Origin: Desulfovibrionaceae bacterium | GTDB taxonomy: Bacteria > Desulfobacterota > Desulfovibrionia > Desulfovibrionales > Desulfovibrionaceae | Direction of reading: 5' to 3' | DNA: 34,437 bases | Assembly (NCBI GenBank): GCA_017454105.1 | Contig: JAFTDR010000215.1 | Location: forward strand, 1-34,437 | In this document: one piece after another, positions 1 to 8,144 of the stretch | Layout: every line of letters starts with the position of its first letter | Position numbering within the stretch: position 1 is the stretch's first letter | Notes under the pieces: generated by a model | What the model was told of the DNA's origin: nothing | Database searches by the model: none | Seen by the model: the letters and a program-made list of their open reading frames with translations, nothing else | Translations under genes and position numbers: made by a program

Positions 1-24
1 ACCAGAGCACTGTTCCAAATATGT

Positions 25-54
25 GGTCAAGGGCCGATTGTGCGGCCCTTGACC
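25..54. terminator. Perfect 12-bp inverted repeat, possible terminator
   Basis: GGTCAAGGGCCG (25-36) and CGGCCCTTGACC (43-54) are perfect reverse complements around a 6-nt loop, so any transcript would form a strong GC-rich hairpin. There is no clear T-run on either side, so it is not a textbook intrinsic terminator. It lies downstream of the minus-strand HAD gene and may end a transcript coming from either direction. The rest of 1-203 holds no gene I can support. Confidence 0.4.
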
Positions 55-203
55 TATACTTGCAAAAGGAAAACGGCGGGACCTCGCCCATTGTCACTTA
101 GCGAGTATAGGCCACAAATGAAAGCTTGCCTAAAAAAATACGCTGCCTTCTGCTTTAAGCAAGTCAACCTCATACAAGATGTGCGCTCAAGTATTTCTCT
201 CTC

Positions 204-980
204 CTACACCCAGTACGCTTCAGCGCAACCGAGATCTGCAAGCACAAAGGTTGGCGTGTACGATAAGCCTTGCAGGTCCTCCCGTTTTGCCTCGCCGCTC
301 AGCACAAGGGCAAAATCAATGCCTGCGTTCCGGGCAAGCTGCATATCCGTTGAGAGCCTATCTCCCACCATAATCATCGACTCTCGCGTATAGCGGGAGA
401 AGAGAGGCGAGAGAATAAGAGGATCGGGTTTGCCGAAAATTCGGTCCGGTCTGCGCCCTGTCGCTGTCTCATAGAGGGAAAGCATGCTGCCGACATCGGG
501 AAGCGGGCCTTCGGGAGAGGGACAGACAAGATCTGGGTGTGTTGCGAAAAAGGGCAGGCCCTTTTGCAGAAGAAGGGCTGAGCGGGCAAGTTTCTCGTAG
601 GTGAGTTCCGTATCATAGGCCAAGACAACCGCCTCTGCCCCTGACTCCGCAAGAACAAGCTCAGGCATGGCCGTTGTCAGTTCACAAGTAAAGTCACGGT
701 TTGCCACAAGATAAAGAGTGCGCAGCTGGGATTTTCGCAAATACTCAACAAGAGGAAGAATAGGCGAAAGCATGCGGGAACGATCCGTATAAATCCCCAT
801 TCCCCGCAATTTCTGTATATAGCCATTGAGCGAGCGGGACGTATTGTTCGTCAAAAAATAAAAATCGCACTCTGACCAATGCCGCACGATAAAGGACACA
901 GCGCCGGCAATTGGAGTATTCCCAAGGTACACTGTTCCATCCATATCAAGCACAATACAGCGTTTTTCAGACCACTTCAT
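204..980 (-). CDS. HAD-superfamily subclass IIA (NagD-like) sugar/glycerol phosphatase
   Basis: A 258-residue cytoplasmic phosphohydrolase of the HAD-IIA family, which removes phosphate from small phosphorylated metabolites with Mg2+. Motif I is LDMDGT at residues 11-16, with Asp12 as the likely nucleophile and Asp14 as the acid/base. Motif II is the FLTNNTS stretch near residue 44. The motif III region has FGKPDP, followed by the motif IV sequence MVGDRLSTD. A C2-type cap sits between, as in NagD, phosphoglycolate phosphatase and glycerol-3-phosphate phosphatase. Length is normal for the family. The ATG is preceded by AGGAG at good spacing. It is transcribed away from the glycerol-3-phosphate dehydrogenase operon 0.9 kb away; a substrate such as glycerol-3-phosphate is conceivable, but the sequence does not establish it. 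Confidence 0.85.
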   Translation of the reverse strand: MKWSEKRCIVLDMDGTVYLGNTPIAGAVSFIVRHWSECDFYFLTNNTSRSLNGYIQKLRGMGIYTDRSRMLSPILPLVEYLRKSQLRTLYLVANRDFTCELTTAMPELVLAESGAEAVVLAYDTELTYEKLARSALLLQKGLPFFATHPDLVCPSPEGPLPDVGSMLSLYETATGRRPDRIFGKPDPLILSPLFSRYTRESMIMVGDRLSTDMQLARNAGIDFALVLSGEAKREDLQGLSYTPTFVLADLGCAEAYWV

Positions 981-1899
981 ACAAACTCCTTAACGCAGAC
1001 ATACAGCTGAACGATTGCAGCCTGTGCCTGCTTTCTGCTACTGCCTGCAGTTGTGTACAATTTTGTGGACTCTGCAGGATAGCTTTTTTTTCAAACAAAT
1101 TCTGCCCTACATTCTTCCTTTTTTACGGGAGCGTACGCGTCTTCCCTATTGAAATTACTGCTTTATTTTTCTACAACAGAATTTCGGACAATTCTCTCAA
1201 TTCTCTCGGCACAAAAGAAAATAGTTTCTCTAGCACCACCCTAAGTTCCGTGTGTATCTTTTGCGCAGAGTTCCCATCTTTGTATACACGGAGAAGTCGA
1301 ATTCTCCACTCCCTTGCCGTACTGAGAGACCACTCGTACGTAGAGCACGAAGTGAGCCCTGCGCGTACCGACCAGTCGTACTCACCAAGCATATAGCACA
1401 AGGCTGCCTCGCAGCTTGCAGACCTACCGATGGACGAAAAACCTGGCAGTCAAAAGTACGCATTTTAAAAGTACGAATAAGGATACGCGGCCTTGGAAAT
1501 ACTGCAAGACACACCGACTCTCTCCTTTTGTCTCCTGGCCAAAATGTATGGACAGCAAGAGGCCAAGAAAATCACTCTGGATAACGGCTCACCTTTTCAC
1601 ACAAGCGCATACAGTGCTTTTGGATCAGGGCTCGTGTGTCTACAAAACGCAGACCTTTCGTGACGTATGAGAGTCGCAGCACACTCTTTGTACTTAGAGA
1701 CTTAGAGGGCCCTTGCGTAATGGTTATACTCCAGCCAGAAATGAAATGACATATTTGCGAACGAGAGTCGGCCCTGAGTCTGGTATTTTCAAAGCAAAGT
1801 GACAACTTTTTTTCTGACCGCAGTATAGGTCAGGCCTTAGGCTTCCGCCCAAAACCCCCGAATGGGGGAAAAACTGACAAAAGAGTTCAAAATAAACCT
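981..1899. other. Long stretch without a recognisable gene, between HAD phosphatase and glpA
   Basis: About 0.9 kb with only short overlapping open frames in several directions, none with a recognisable domain or a convincing ribosome-binding site. It looks more AT-rich than the flanking genes. It contains a 9-bp direct repeat AAAAGTACG at 1452-1460 and 1467-1475, a CTGACC/GGTCAG inverted repeat at 1814-1833, and a C5/G5 hairpin at 1855-1868 just before glpA. It must hold the promoters of the two divergent flanking genes. It could also contain a gene decayed beyond recognition. Confidence 0.6.
1814..1833. promoter_or_regulatory. Inverted repeat upstream of glpA, possible operator
   Basis: CTGACC and GGTCAG form a 6-bp inverted repeat with an 8-nt spacer, about 65 bp before the glpA start. 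The size and position would suit a dimeric regulator of the glp operon. No regulator gene is in the window and no family consensus was recognised, so this is only a candidate. Confidence 0.25.
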
Positions 1900-3519
1900 A
1901 TGATCAATACCCTGGAAACAACAGTTCTGATCATCGGCGGCGGAGCGACCGGCATGGGAACGCTCCGCGATCTGAGTATGCGAGGCATCCCGGCAGTTCT
2001 TGTCGAACAGGGCGGGATAGCGCATGGCACAAGTTCCCGCTTCCACGGCCTTCTGCACAGCGGTGGCCGCTACGCAGTCAATGACAGCGCATCGGCCAGG
2101 GAATGCATAGAGGAGAACACCATTGTGCGCCGCATAGGCCGGCAATGCGTTGAGGAAACCGAAGGCTATTTCACCCTGCTTCCCGAAGACGATCCCGACT
2201 ATGTCCCCCTGTGGCTGACAAGCTGTCGCAATGCCGGAATCGACGCCCAGGAGGTCTCTGTTTTGGATGCGCGCAAGCGCGAGCCGGAACTCTCTTCTGA
2301 AATACAGAGAGTCTTTCGGGTCCCAGACTCCTGCATCGACGGCTTCCGCCTTGTCCTGCACAATGCCATGAGCGCTAAAAAATACGGCGGCAAGGTCCTG
2401 CTCTACCACGCTGTCACATCCATTCAGGAGACAAATGGCGAGATAGAGTCCGCAATGGCTTACAACACGCAGACAGGCGAGGAACTCAAAATATACTGCG
2501 ACGCAATAGTCAATGCCGCAGGCTCCTGGTCTGGACAAGTTGCGGCCATGGCGGGACTGGATGTTCCGGTGTCACCGGACAAGGGAACACTCATTGTCTT
2601 TAACCACCGCTTCTCCTCCCGCGTGATCAACCGTCTCCATCCTGGATCCGACGGCGATATCTTTGTACCCCACGGCTCAATAACCATTCTCGGCACAACT
2701 TCGGTTGCAACCGATCGCCCAGATGACACGCGTCCAACACAAGACGAGATCCGTGCGCTTCTTACTATCGGCGAACGGTCCTTTCCCAATATCCGCGACT
2801 ACCGCATTCTCAGAGCCTTTGCCGGAACCCGCCCGCTGTACACACAGGGTTCAGCCCTTGGCCGAAGCGCGAGCCGAAACTTCCAGGTCTTAGATCACAG
2901 CCAAGACGGTCTGCGCGGCTTTTTCTCTATCTTCGGCGGAAAACTCACAACCTATCGCCTTATGGCAGAACGCGTAAGCGATGCTGTGGCAGACTACCTT
3001 GGGGTGCGGGCAGAGTGCAGAACCCATCGTGAACCGATGATTTCCGAGCGCCCCAAAGATACGCTCGAAAAAGCCAAACAGTATTTCCCAATCCCAGATA
3101 TTTCGCTCATGGTCAACAGGGCGGGCGAAGACATCGATGGAATCCTCGCGCTTGCCAAAGAGCGCGCGGGCTCAAATCCCCTTTTGTGCGAATGTGAAAT
3201 GGTCAGTCTTGCTGAAGTCGAATACGTTGCAAAAGACCCAGACACCCATTCCTTAAGCGATATCCGTCTAAGAACCCGTATCGGCATGGGTACCTGCCAG
3301 GGCACCTTCTGCGCCCTGCGTGCCCAAAACGCCCTCTACGAAAACGATATCCACCAGGAAAAAGACCCTTGGTGCGCCATACGCTCCTTTCTTGAGGAGC
3401 GCTTCCGGGGTCTGTCGCAGACAATCTGGGGCATCCAGGCACAGGAAATGCAACTCAACCACGCCATTTACGCCGGTGTGCTCAACCTAAACGGAACAGT
3501 CTATGCAAGTAGCAAGTGA
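1900..3519 (+). CDS. glpA: Anaerobic glycerol-3-phosphate dehydrogenase subunit A
   Basis: FAD-dependent catalytic subunit that oxidises sn-glycerol-3-phosphate to dihydroxyacetone phosphate, passing electrons through GlpB and GlpC to the quinone pool. At 539 residues it matches E. coli GlpA (about 540). The N-terminal FAD-binding motif GGGATG is at residues 13-18, followed by a DAO-family fold with the RFHGLLHSGGRYA stretch. The C-terminus carries a BFD-like [2Fe-2S] domain with Cys430, Cys432, Cys466 and Cys471 (CEC and GTCQGTFC). It overlaps glpB by 17 nt, so the two are translationally coupled. The ribosome-binding site is weak (AAAGAG). A hairpin of five C and five G residues at 1855-1868 lies just upstream. 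Confidence 0.95.
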   Translation: MINTLETTVLIIGGGATGMGTLRDLSMRGIPAVLVEQGGIAHGTSSRFHGLLHSGGRYAVNDSASARECIEENTIVRRIGRQCVEETEGYFTLLPEDDPDYVPLWLTSCRNAGIDAQEVSVLDARKREPELSSEIQRVFRVPDSCIDGFRLVLHNAMSAKKYGGKVLLYHAVTSIQETNGEIESAMAYNTQTGEELKIYCDAIVNAAGSWSGQVAAMAGLDVPVSPDKGTLIVFNHRFSSRVINRLHPGSDGDIFVPHGSITILGTTSVATDRPDDTRPTQDEIRALLTIGERSFPNIRDYRILRAFAGTRPLYTQGSALGRSASRNFQVLDHSQDGLRGFFSIFGGKLTTYRLMAERVSDAVADYLGVRAECRTHREPMISERPKDTLEKAKQYFPIPDISLMVNRAGEDIDGILALAKERAGSNPLLCECEMVSLAEVEYVAKDPDTHSLSDIRLRTRIGMGTCQGTFCALRAQNALYENDIHQEKDPWCAIRSFLEERFRGLSQTIWGIQAQEMQLNHAIYAGVLNLNGTVYASSK

Positions 3520-4786
3520 TGTCCTTGTTATCGGTTGCGGAATAGCTGGTCTTATGGCTGCCCTCTCATGTGCGGAAAGCGGTTGCACCGTGACTGTTGT
3601 GGCCAACGGGGCCGGCACCATAGCCATAAGTAATGACTGCATCGATCTTCTTGGGGCAGAAAACGATGCCGCGCTCACGGACCCCTGGGGAGCTATGGAG
3701 AAACTCCCAGAAAGCCATCCCTACCAGAAAATAGGTATTGACAACGTACAAAAGGCGCTTGACGCGTTCTGCGGAATCCTCGCAAAACACGAAGCGGATT
3801 ATACTATAGGGCACGACACGCAGGGCAAGCCTGTCAATACCTTTCTGCCCACAATTTTGGGAACCCTTAAGCCGAGCTACATCATACCGAAGACCCATGA
3901 CTCAACGAAACTCTTTTCTGTTGAACACGTCCTTGTCTGCGGCATTGAGGGTATGCGCGATCTAAGCCCCAAACTCTGCGCCGATATGTTAAAACGCCAC
4001 ACATGGCTTGAAAAAACAAAATTCTCAACAACAATCCTCCCCTCTCCTCTTGCCCACAGTCACCGCGGGGTCAATGCCCTGGACATCGCGCGGACTCTGA
4101 ACACAGAAGAGGGGCTCGCCTGGCTTGAGACAAGCTTAGGCCGGCTTGCGCCAACAGTGGATCTCATCTTGATCCCCCCTATTCTTGGCACAAGCGGAAC
4201 GCCCAAAATCCACAGGCGCATCGAAGACACACTCGCAACGCCTGTCGAAGAACTGCTCTCTATCCCCCCAGGAGTCGGCGGCATACGCCTGCGCGAAGTC
4301 CTCATGCAGGAGGCGACCGCCCTTGGCGTGCGCTTTATGGAAAACATCAAGATCACAGGCAATGTCTGCACAGACACTGTCTGCCACGCAATTGTCGCCC
4401 ACGATAAAGACGATCTGAGTCTCACAGCTCGGGCCTTTATTCTCGCAAGCGGCGGTATTCTCGGCGGGGGGCTTGCGACAAGCCCTGACGCGGTCGAAGA
4501 AGTGGTTTTCGGCTGTCCCATTGCCGGAGGGGATGAAAAATGCCGGACAGGCACAAAAGCCTTAGGCTCGCATCCCATATCGCGACTTGGGGTGAGTGTT
4601 GACTCAAAGCTCCACCCCTTAAACCTCGACGGAAGTCCCTACAGGACAAATGTCTTTGTTGCCGGCCGCACCCTCGGAGGCTATGACTTTGTCCACGAAA
4701 AAAGCGGGCACGGTGTAGCCATAGCAACGGGCTGGCTCGCTGGAAAGAATGCGGCTCATATGCTCGGCATGGAGAAAAATCAGTGA
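3503..4786 (+). CDS. glpB: Anaerobic glycerol-3-phosphate dehydrogenase subunit B
   Basis: A 427-residue flavoprotein subunit of the GlpABC complex, close in length to E. coli GlpB (about 419). It opens with a Rossmann nucleotide-binding motif (VLVIGCGIAG, about residues 6-15) and ends with an FAD-dependent reductase fold containing a VFVAGRTLGGYDF-like stretch. In the family it relays electrons from GlpA to the iron-sulfur subunit GlpC at the membrane. It starts inside the end of glpA, and its TGA overlaps the GTG start of glpC by 4 nt (GTGA), so all three subunits should be made in step. Confidence 0.93.
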   Translation: MQVASDVLVIGCGIAGLMAALSCAESGCTVTVVANGAGTIAISNDCIDLLGAENDAALTDPWGAMEKLPESHPYQKIGIDNVQKALDAFCGILAKHEADYTIGHDTQGKPVNTFLPTILGTLKPSYIIPKTHDSTKLFSVEHVLVCGIEGMRDLSPKLCADMLKRHTWLEKTKFSTTILPSPLAHSHRGVNALDIARTLNTEEGLAWLETSLGRLAPTVDLILIPPILGTSGTPKIHRRIEDTLATPVEELLSIPPGVGGIRLREVLMQEATALGVRFMENIKITGNVCTDTVCHAIVAHDKDDLSLTARAFILASGGILGGGLATSPDAVEEVVFGCPIAGGDEKCRTGTKALGSHPISRLGVSVDSKLHPLNLDGSPYRTNVFVAGRTLGGYDFVHEKSGHGVAIATGWLAGKNAAHMLGMEKNQ

Positions 4787-5985
4787 GAATCCGTCTCAAT
4801 CCCGACAAATGCCTCGCCTGCTCAACCTGCGTTGTCCACTGCCCGGTCGCTGCCGCAACGCCTAAGTTTCTCGGCCCCCGAATGATCGGCCCGGGCTTTG
4901 AGCGTTTCCGCCTGCTCGGCATAGTCGAAGACGCATCCTTAACCTATTGCGCAAACTGCAAAAACTGTGAAATCAGCTGTCCGCAAAACGTTCCTGTCGC
5001 GACAATCAACATGCTTGCGCGCCTTGAACAGTGCAAAAAAAATCCCCCAAGCCTGCGCGACTGGATCGTCGCCCACGGCGAGGTCCTTGCGCGCGCCCTG
5101 CGCTTTGTGCCGGCAGGACTCAAAAATTTCGGCATACGCCTGCCCATAACGCGCACCCTCTTGGACGCTCTTGGTATCGCGCGCGATTGCCCTATGCCGA
5201 AATTTGCACAAAGCCCCTTCCGCACAAAAATTCAGGAACTTTCTCAAGACAATTGCACAAAACCTCTTGTCTTTTTCCCAGGCTGCTATATCAATTATTA
5301 TGATCCGCGCCCAGGCTTTGATCTTGTCTCACTCCTAAACAGAGCAGGCTACCGCGTTCTTGTGCCAGAAGAATTCGTCTGCTGCGGCATTCCCTTAATT
5401 AGCGGAGGCTTTGAAGCGGATGCCAGGAAAAACGCGACCATCAATGCAGAAAAACTCGCATCCTGCATGGAGGAGAACATTCCGATCATAAGTGCCTGCC
5501 CAAGCTGCCGCTTAATGCTCACCCGTGAAGTCGGCGAATTCTTCCCAGATATCCTCCAAAAGACAGGGAAACCAAGGATTATCGATGCGCAGGACTTTAT
5601 TCTGCGCCTTGTAGCCACAGGGGAACTTACTGTGCCAAAGACGGACAAAGAGCCTCTTTCTGTCTGCTACCACGCTCCCTGCCACGCACGGGCCCTTGGC
5701 GAAGGCCTCCCTGGCCTAGAACTTCTCTCGCGGATTCCGGCCTTCTCCGTGACAAATCTCAATGCGGGCTGCTGCGGCATCTCAGGGAGCTATGGCTTTA
5801 AAAAAGAGAAATACGCCATAGGCCAGCGGATTGGAGAAAAACTGTTTGCTGCCGCGCGCTCCTCAGGGGCAAAAATCGTTGCAAGCGACTGCGGCACATG
5901 CCGCCTGCAGATCGCCTGCGCAACAAAGATGCCGACTCTTCACCCAATAACCCTTGCCCGCGCGGCTTTCGACGGGGCATACTAA
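4783..5985 (+). CDS. glpC: Anaerobic glycerol-3-phosphate dehydrogenase subunit C
   Basis: Iron-sulfur, membrane-associated subunit of the GlpABC complex; 400 residues, as is usual. Two ferredoxin-like [4Fe-4S] motifs are seen: Cys10, 13, 16, 20 and Cys56, 59, 62, 66, each ending CP. Two CCG (heterodisulfide-reductase-like) domains follow, with FFPGCYINYY...VCCGIP and CYHAPCHARALG...GCCGISGSYG. The family passes electrons from flavin to menaquinone. The start is GTG in a GTGA overlap with the glpB stop; the first cysteines lie only 10 residues in, which fixes the start well. The next gene follows after 11 nt. Confidence 0.93.
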   Translation: MRIRLNPDKCLACSTCVVHCPVAAATPKFLGPRMIGPGFERFRLLGIVEDASLTYCANCKNCEISCPQNVPVATINMLARLEQCKKNPPSLRDWIVAHGEVLARALRFVPAGLKNFGIRLPITRTLLDALGIARDCPMPKFAQSPFRTKIQELSQDNCTKPLVFFPGCYINYYDPRPGFDLVSLLNRAGYRVLVPEEFVCCGIPLISGGFEADARKNATINAEKLASCMEENIPIISACPSCRLMLTREVGEFFPDILQKTGKPRIIDAQDFILRLVATGELTVPKTDKEPLSVCYHAPCHARALGEGLPGLELLSRIPAFSVTNLNAGCCGISGSYGFKKEKYAIGQRIGEKLFAAARSSGAKIVASDCGTCRLQIACATKMPTLHPITLARAAFDGAY

Positions 5986-5996
5986 AGGATACACCC

Positions 5997-6224
5997 ATGC
6001 CACTCTATGACTTTCACTGCACAGCCTGCGATGCGGACTTTGAAGAAATTGTCAAGGAAAACGCAGACAATCCCCTCTGCCCAAGCTGCGGATCCCGCGC
6101 GACAGAACGCAAAATCGCCATGCCGGCTCCTCTAAAAACCGGAGCTTTTCCCTTCAAAGTCGGCCCCGTGCGCCCAATGAGCATGGGCGGCGGGCCCTCT
6201 TGCGCCTCCTGTAGCAAGAAATAA
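5997..6224 (+). CDS. FmdB-family zinc ribbon protein
   Basis: A 75-residue protein of the FmdB putative regulatory family. MPLYDFHCTACDADFE opens the zinc ribbon, and the second CxxC is in LCPSCGSRATERKI. A Gly/Met-rich linker leads to a third CxxC (CASC) at the C-terminus. The family's function is unknown; it is often found near C1 and redox genes and has been proposed to be regulatory. The ATG at 5997 follows AAAGGA overlapping the glpC stop (7-nt spacing), so it is the last gene of the glp transcript. A longer in-frame start upstream would lie inside glpC and is rejected. Confidence 0.85.
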   Translation: MPLYDFHCTACDADFEEIVKENADNPLCPSCGSRATERKIAMPAPLKTGAFPFKVGPVRPMSMGGGPSCASCSKK

Positions 6225-6230
6225 GACCTC

Positions 6231-6264
6231 GTCCCTGAAATCCGCACGGTTCAGGGACATTTTT
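6231..6264 (+). terminator. Intrinsic terminator of the glp operon
   Basis: GTCCCTGAA (6231-6239) and TTCAGGGAC (6250-6258) form a perfect 9-bp stem, followed by ATTTTTA. It lies 7 nt after the FmdB-family stop codon. Confidence 0.85.
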
Positions 6265-6315
6265 ATCGCGCAGCCCTGCGCACGCACATGGACAAAAGCC
6301 CGCAGAAGAGACCAC

Positions 6316-6344
6316 TTGCTTTTACAATACGCATTTTTTACACT
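6316..6344 (+). promoter_or_regulatory. Candidate sigma-70 promoter for yicC
   Basis: TTGCTT (6316-6321) and TACACT (6339-6344) are separated by 17 bp, about 40 bp before the yicC start and after the glp terminator. The match to consensus is partial (3/6 and 4/6), so this rests mainly on position. Confidence 0.35.
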
Positions 6345-6382
6345 CAATCGTTCGTAAACTGATCAAGACCCTCGGAGTACCA

Positions 6383-7264
6383 ATGCTGCGCAGCATGACC
6401 GGTTTTGGCCGTTCACTCATGGAAACCCATGACATAACCCAACAATGGGAAATCAAAAGCGTCAACGGACGCCATCTCGACATAAAATGGCGCCTTCCGA
6501 ACTTTCTCCACGGCCTGGAACCGCGCCTGGAAAAAATAGTCCGCAACAACGCCCAGCGCGGCCGCGTCGAAATCACACTCTATCTGCAATTTGCAGACAA
6601 CGCGGGACCAGATGTTCTCTTTAATGAGAGCCAGGCCGCCCGCATGCTCGATACCCTTGCGGCTTTTGCCAAAAAGCGCAACGACACCTTTACACCCGAC
6701 TATTCCTTCCTCCTCTCTCTTCCGGCCCTCTGGAAGGACTCAAGCGAGGATCTGGCCCAGATTCTCTTCACAGATCTTCAAGAAGGCTTACTGCTCGCCC
6801 TCGACGACTGGAATGAAAGCAGGACAACAGAGGGAAAGTCGCTGGCAAACGACATAAGTTCCCGCATCCTGCTTATGGGGCAGTATGTCGGCGTCATCCG
6901 CGAGCGCGCCCCCTCAGTCAAACTTGAGCGCGTAGACCTCTTACGCGAACGCTTACACGAGGGACTCGCCCTTGTTGGGGCAGAACTCGACGAAGACCGT
7001 TTTCTCCAGGAAATAGTCATTCTGTCGGACAGGCTCGATGTCACAGAGGAACTCACGCGGCTAGCCACGCATTTCGATCGCCTCCACGAACTACTCCGCT
7101 TAGGGGAAGATGCGGGCAGAAAACTCGACTTCACCCTTCAGGAATGCTTTCGAGAAATCAATACCTGCGGCAATAAGATCACAGATGTGCAGATTTCGCA
7201 TCTTGTGGTTGATGTCAAAAACGAACTCGAAAAATGCCGCGAGCAAGTGCAAAATCTGGAATAG
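6383..7264 (+). CDS. yicC: YicC/YloC family endoribonuclease
   Basis: A 293-residue protein, the usual family size. The N-terminal YicC domain starts [10 protein letters not shown] and continues with [13 protein letters not shown]. The C-terminal DUF1732 domain ends with [13 protein letters not shown] and [10 protein letters not shown], both strongly conserved. Family members form hexameric endoribonucleases and in E. coli influence small-RNA stability; the role here is inferred from the family. GGAG lies 5 nt before the ATG. It heads a tight cluster with a RemA-like gene and gmk, an association seen in many bacteria. Confidence 0.93.
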   Translation: MLRSMTGFGRSLMETHDITQQWEIKSVNGRHLDIKWRLPNFLHGLEPRLEKIVRNNAQRGRVEITLYLQFADNAGPDVLFNESQAARMLDTLAAFAKKRNDTFTPDYSFLLSLPALWKDSSEDLAQILFTDLQEGLLLALDDWNESRTTEGKSLANDISSRILLMGQYVGVIRERAPSVKLERVDLLRERLHEGLALVGAELDEDRFLQEIVILSDRLDVTEELTRLATHFDRLHELLRLGEDAGRKLDFTLQECFREINTCGNKITDVQISHLVVDVKNELEKCREQVQNLE

Positions 7265-7266
7265 CA

Positions 7267-7521
7267 ATGGCACACGAGGCGCTACTCAACATCGGCTTCG
7301 GCAACTACGTTGTCTGCGGACGGATTGCGGCCATTGTTGTCCCAGGATCTGCCCCGACCCGCCGCTTACGAGAAGACGCCCGCGAGGCGGGCCGGCTTAT
7401 CGATGCGACACAGGGCAGAAAAACACGGGCGATCATTATCCTCGACTCAAACCACATTGTCCTTTCGGCCATACAGACAGAAACGCTCAAACAACGCCTC
7501 ATACAGGAGGAAAACAGCTGA
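7267..7521 (+). CDS. RemA/DUF370-family regulatory protein
   Basis: An 84-residue RemA-family protein. [11 protein letters not shown], the Arg-rich [11 protein letters not shown] segment and [13 protein letters not shown] are the family hallmarks. In Bacillus, RemA is a DNA-binding activator of biofilm-matrix and osmoprotection genes; its role in Gram-negative bacteria is not well established. I chose the ATG at 7267, just after the yicC stop, because the conserved sequence begins within five residues of it. An in-frame ATG at 7234 would overlap yicC. Its TGA overlaps the gmk ATG by one base. Confidence 0.85.
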   Translation: MAHEALLNIGFGNYVVCGRIAAIVVPGSAPTRRLREDAREAGRLIDATQGRKTRAIIILDSNHIVLSAIQTETLKQRLIQEENS

Positions 7522-8144
7522 TGCCCCGCACAGGTATTGCCCTGGTTGTCAGCGCTCCGTCGGGCGCAGGCAAGACGACCTTGACCTCACGCCTCTGTAC
7601 AGAGTACCCGACTCTCTCCTACTCGATATCCTGCACAACCCGCAAAGCGCGCGAGGGTGAAGTCGACGGCATCGCCTATCACTTCATGGATACGGCCACC
7701 TTCATGAAAAAGCGAGACGAAGGCTATTTTGCCGAATGGGCGATTGTCCACAACAATTTCTACGGAACGCCCCTCGCACCTGTCCAAAAAGCGCTGGCCC
7801 AAGGCAAAGACATTCTCTTTGACATCGATGTCCAGGGGGCCAAGCAATTGAAAAAAACGCTGCCCGAAGCCCTCTTTGTCTTTATCCTCCCCCCCTCCAT
7901 GGCTGAACTTGAAAAAAGATTGCGCAAACGAGGGCAGGATTCGGAAGAAACCATTGCGACACGTCTCAACAATGCGTATTCTGAGCTTATGGAGGCCCAC
8001 TGGTACGACGCACTCATCGTCAATGACCGTGTGGAGGAGGCCTATACCAAGCTCGTCTGTGTCTTTAATGCCGCACGCTGTGCAACTCAAAGAAACAGAG
8101 AGAGCATAGACGTCCTTCTCGCCGAAAGGAAACGTGATGGCTGA
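7521..8144 (+). CDS. gmk: Guanylate kinase
   Basis: Phosphorylates GMP to GDP with ATP in the cytoplasm, an essential purine salvage and synthesis step. The 207-residue protein starts with a P-loop APSGAGKT at residues 12-19. It continues with the GMP-binding SYSISCTTRKAREGE region and the FAEWAIVHNNFYGTP and LFDIDVQGAKQ segments. AGGAGG lies 10 nt before the ATG. The frame stays open far upstream, but that part is the reverse of yicC/RemA coding and lacks the family sequence. The stop lies 8 nt inside pyrF. No rpoZ follows, unlike the common gmk-rpoZ pairing. Confidence 0.96.
   Translation: MPRTGIALVVSAPSGAGKTTLTSRLCTEYPTLSYSISCTTRKAREGEVDGIAYHFMDTATFMKKRDEGYFAEWAIVHNNFYGTPLAPVQKALAQGKDILFDIDVQGAKQLKKTLPEALFVFILPPSMAELEKRLRKRGQDSEETIATRLNNAYSELMEAHWYDALIVNDRVEEAYTKLVCVFNAARCATQRNRESIDVLLAERKRDG

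Noticed and set aside
911..1396. 161-codon plus-strand open frame starting inside the HAD gene
   Set aside because: No recognisable domain, no ribosome-binding site, and it starts antisense to a real gene; composition is Cys/Ser/Phe-rich as expected by chance.
1572..1805. 77-codon minus-strand open frame in the gap before glpA
   Set aside because: No family resemblance and no clear ribosome-binding site; kept only as part of the unexplained region.
4437..4922. 161-codon minus-strand open frame opposite glpB/glpC
   Set aside because: Shadow frame; the opposite strand encodes the clear GlpB/GlpC motifs.
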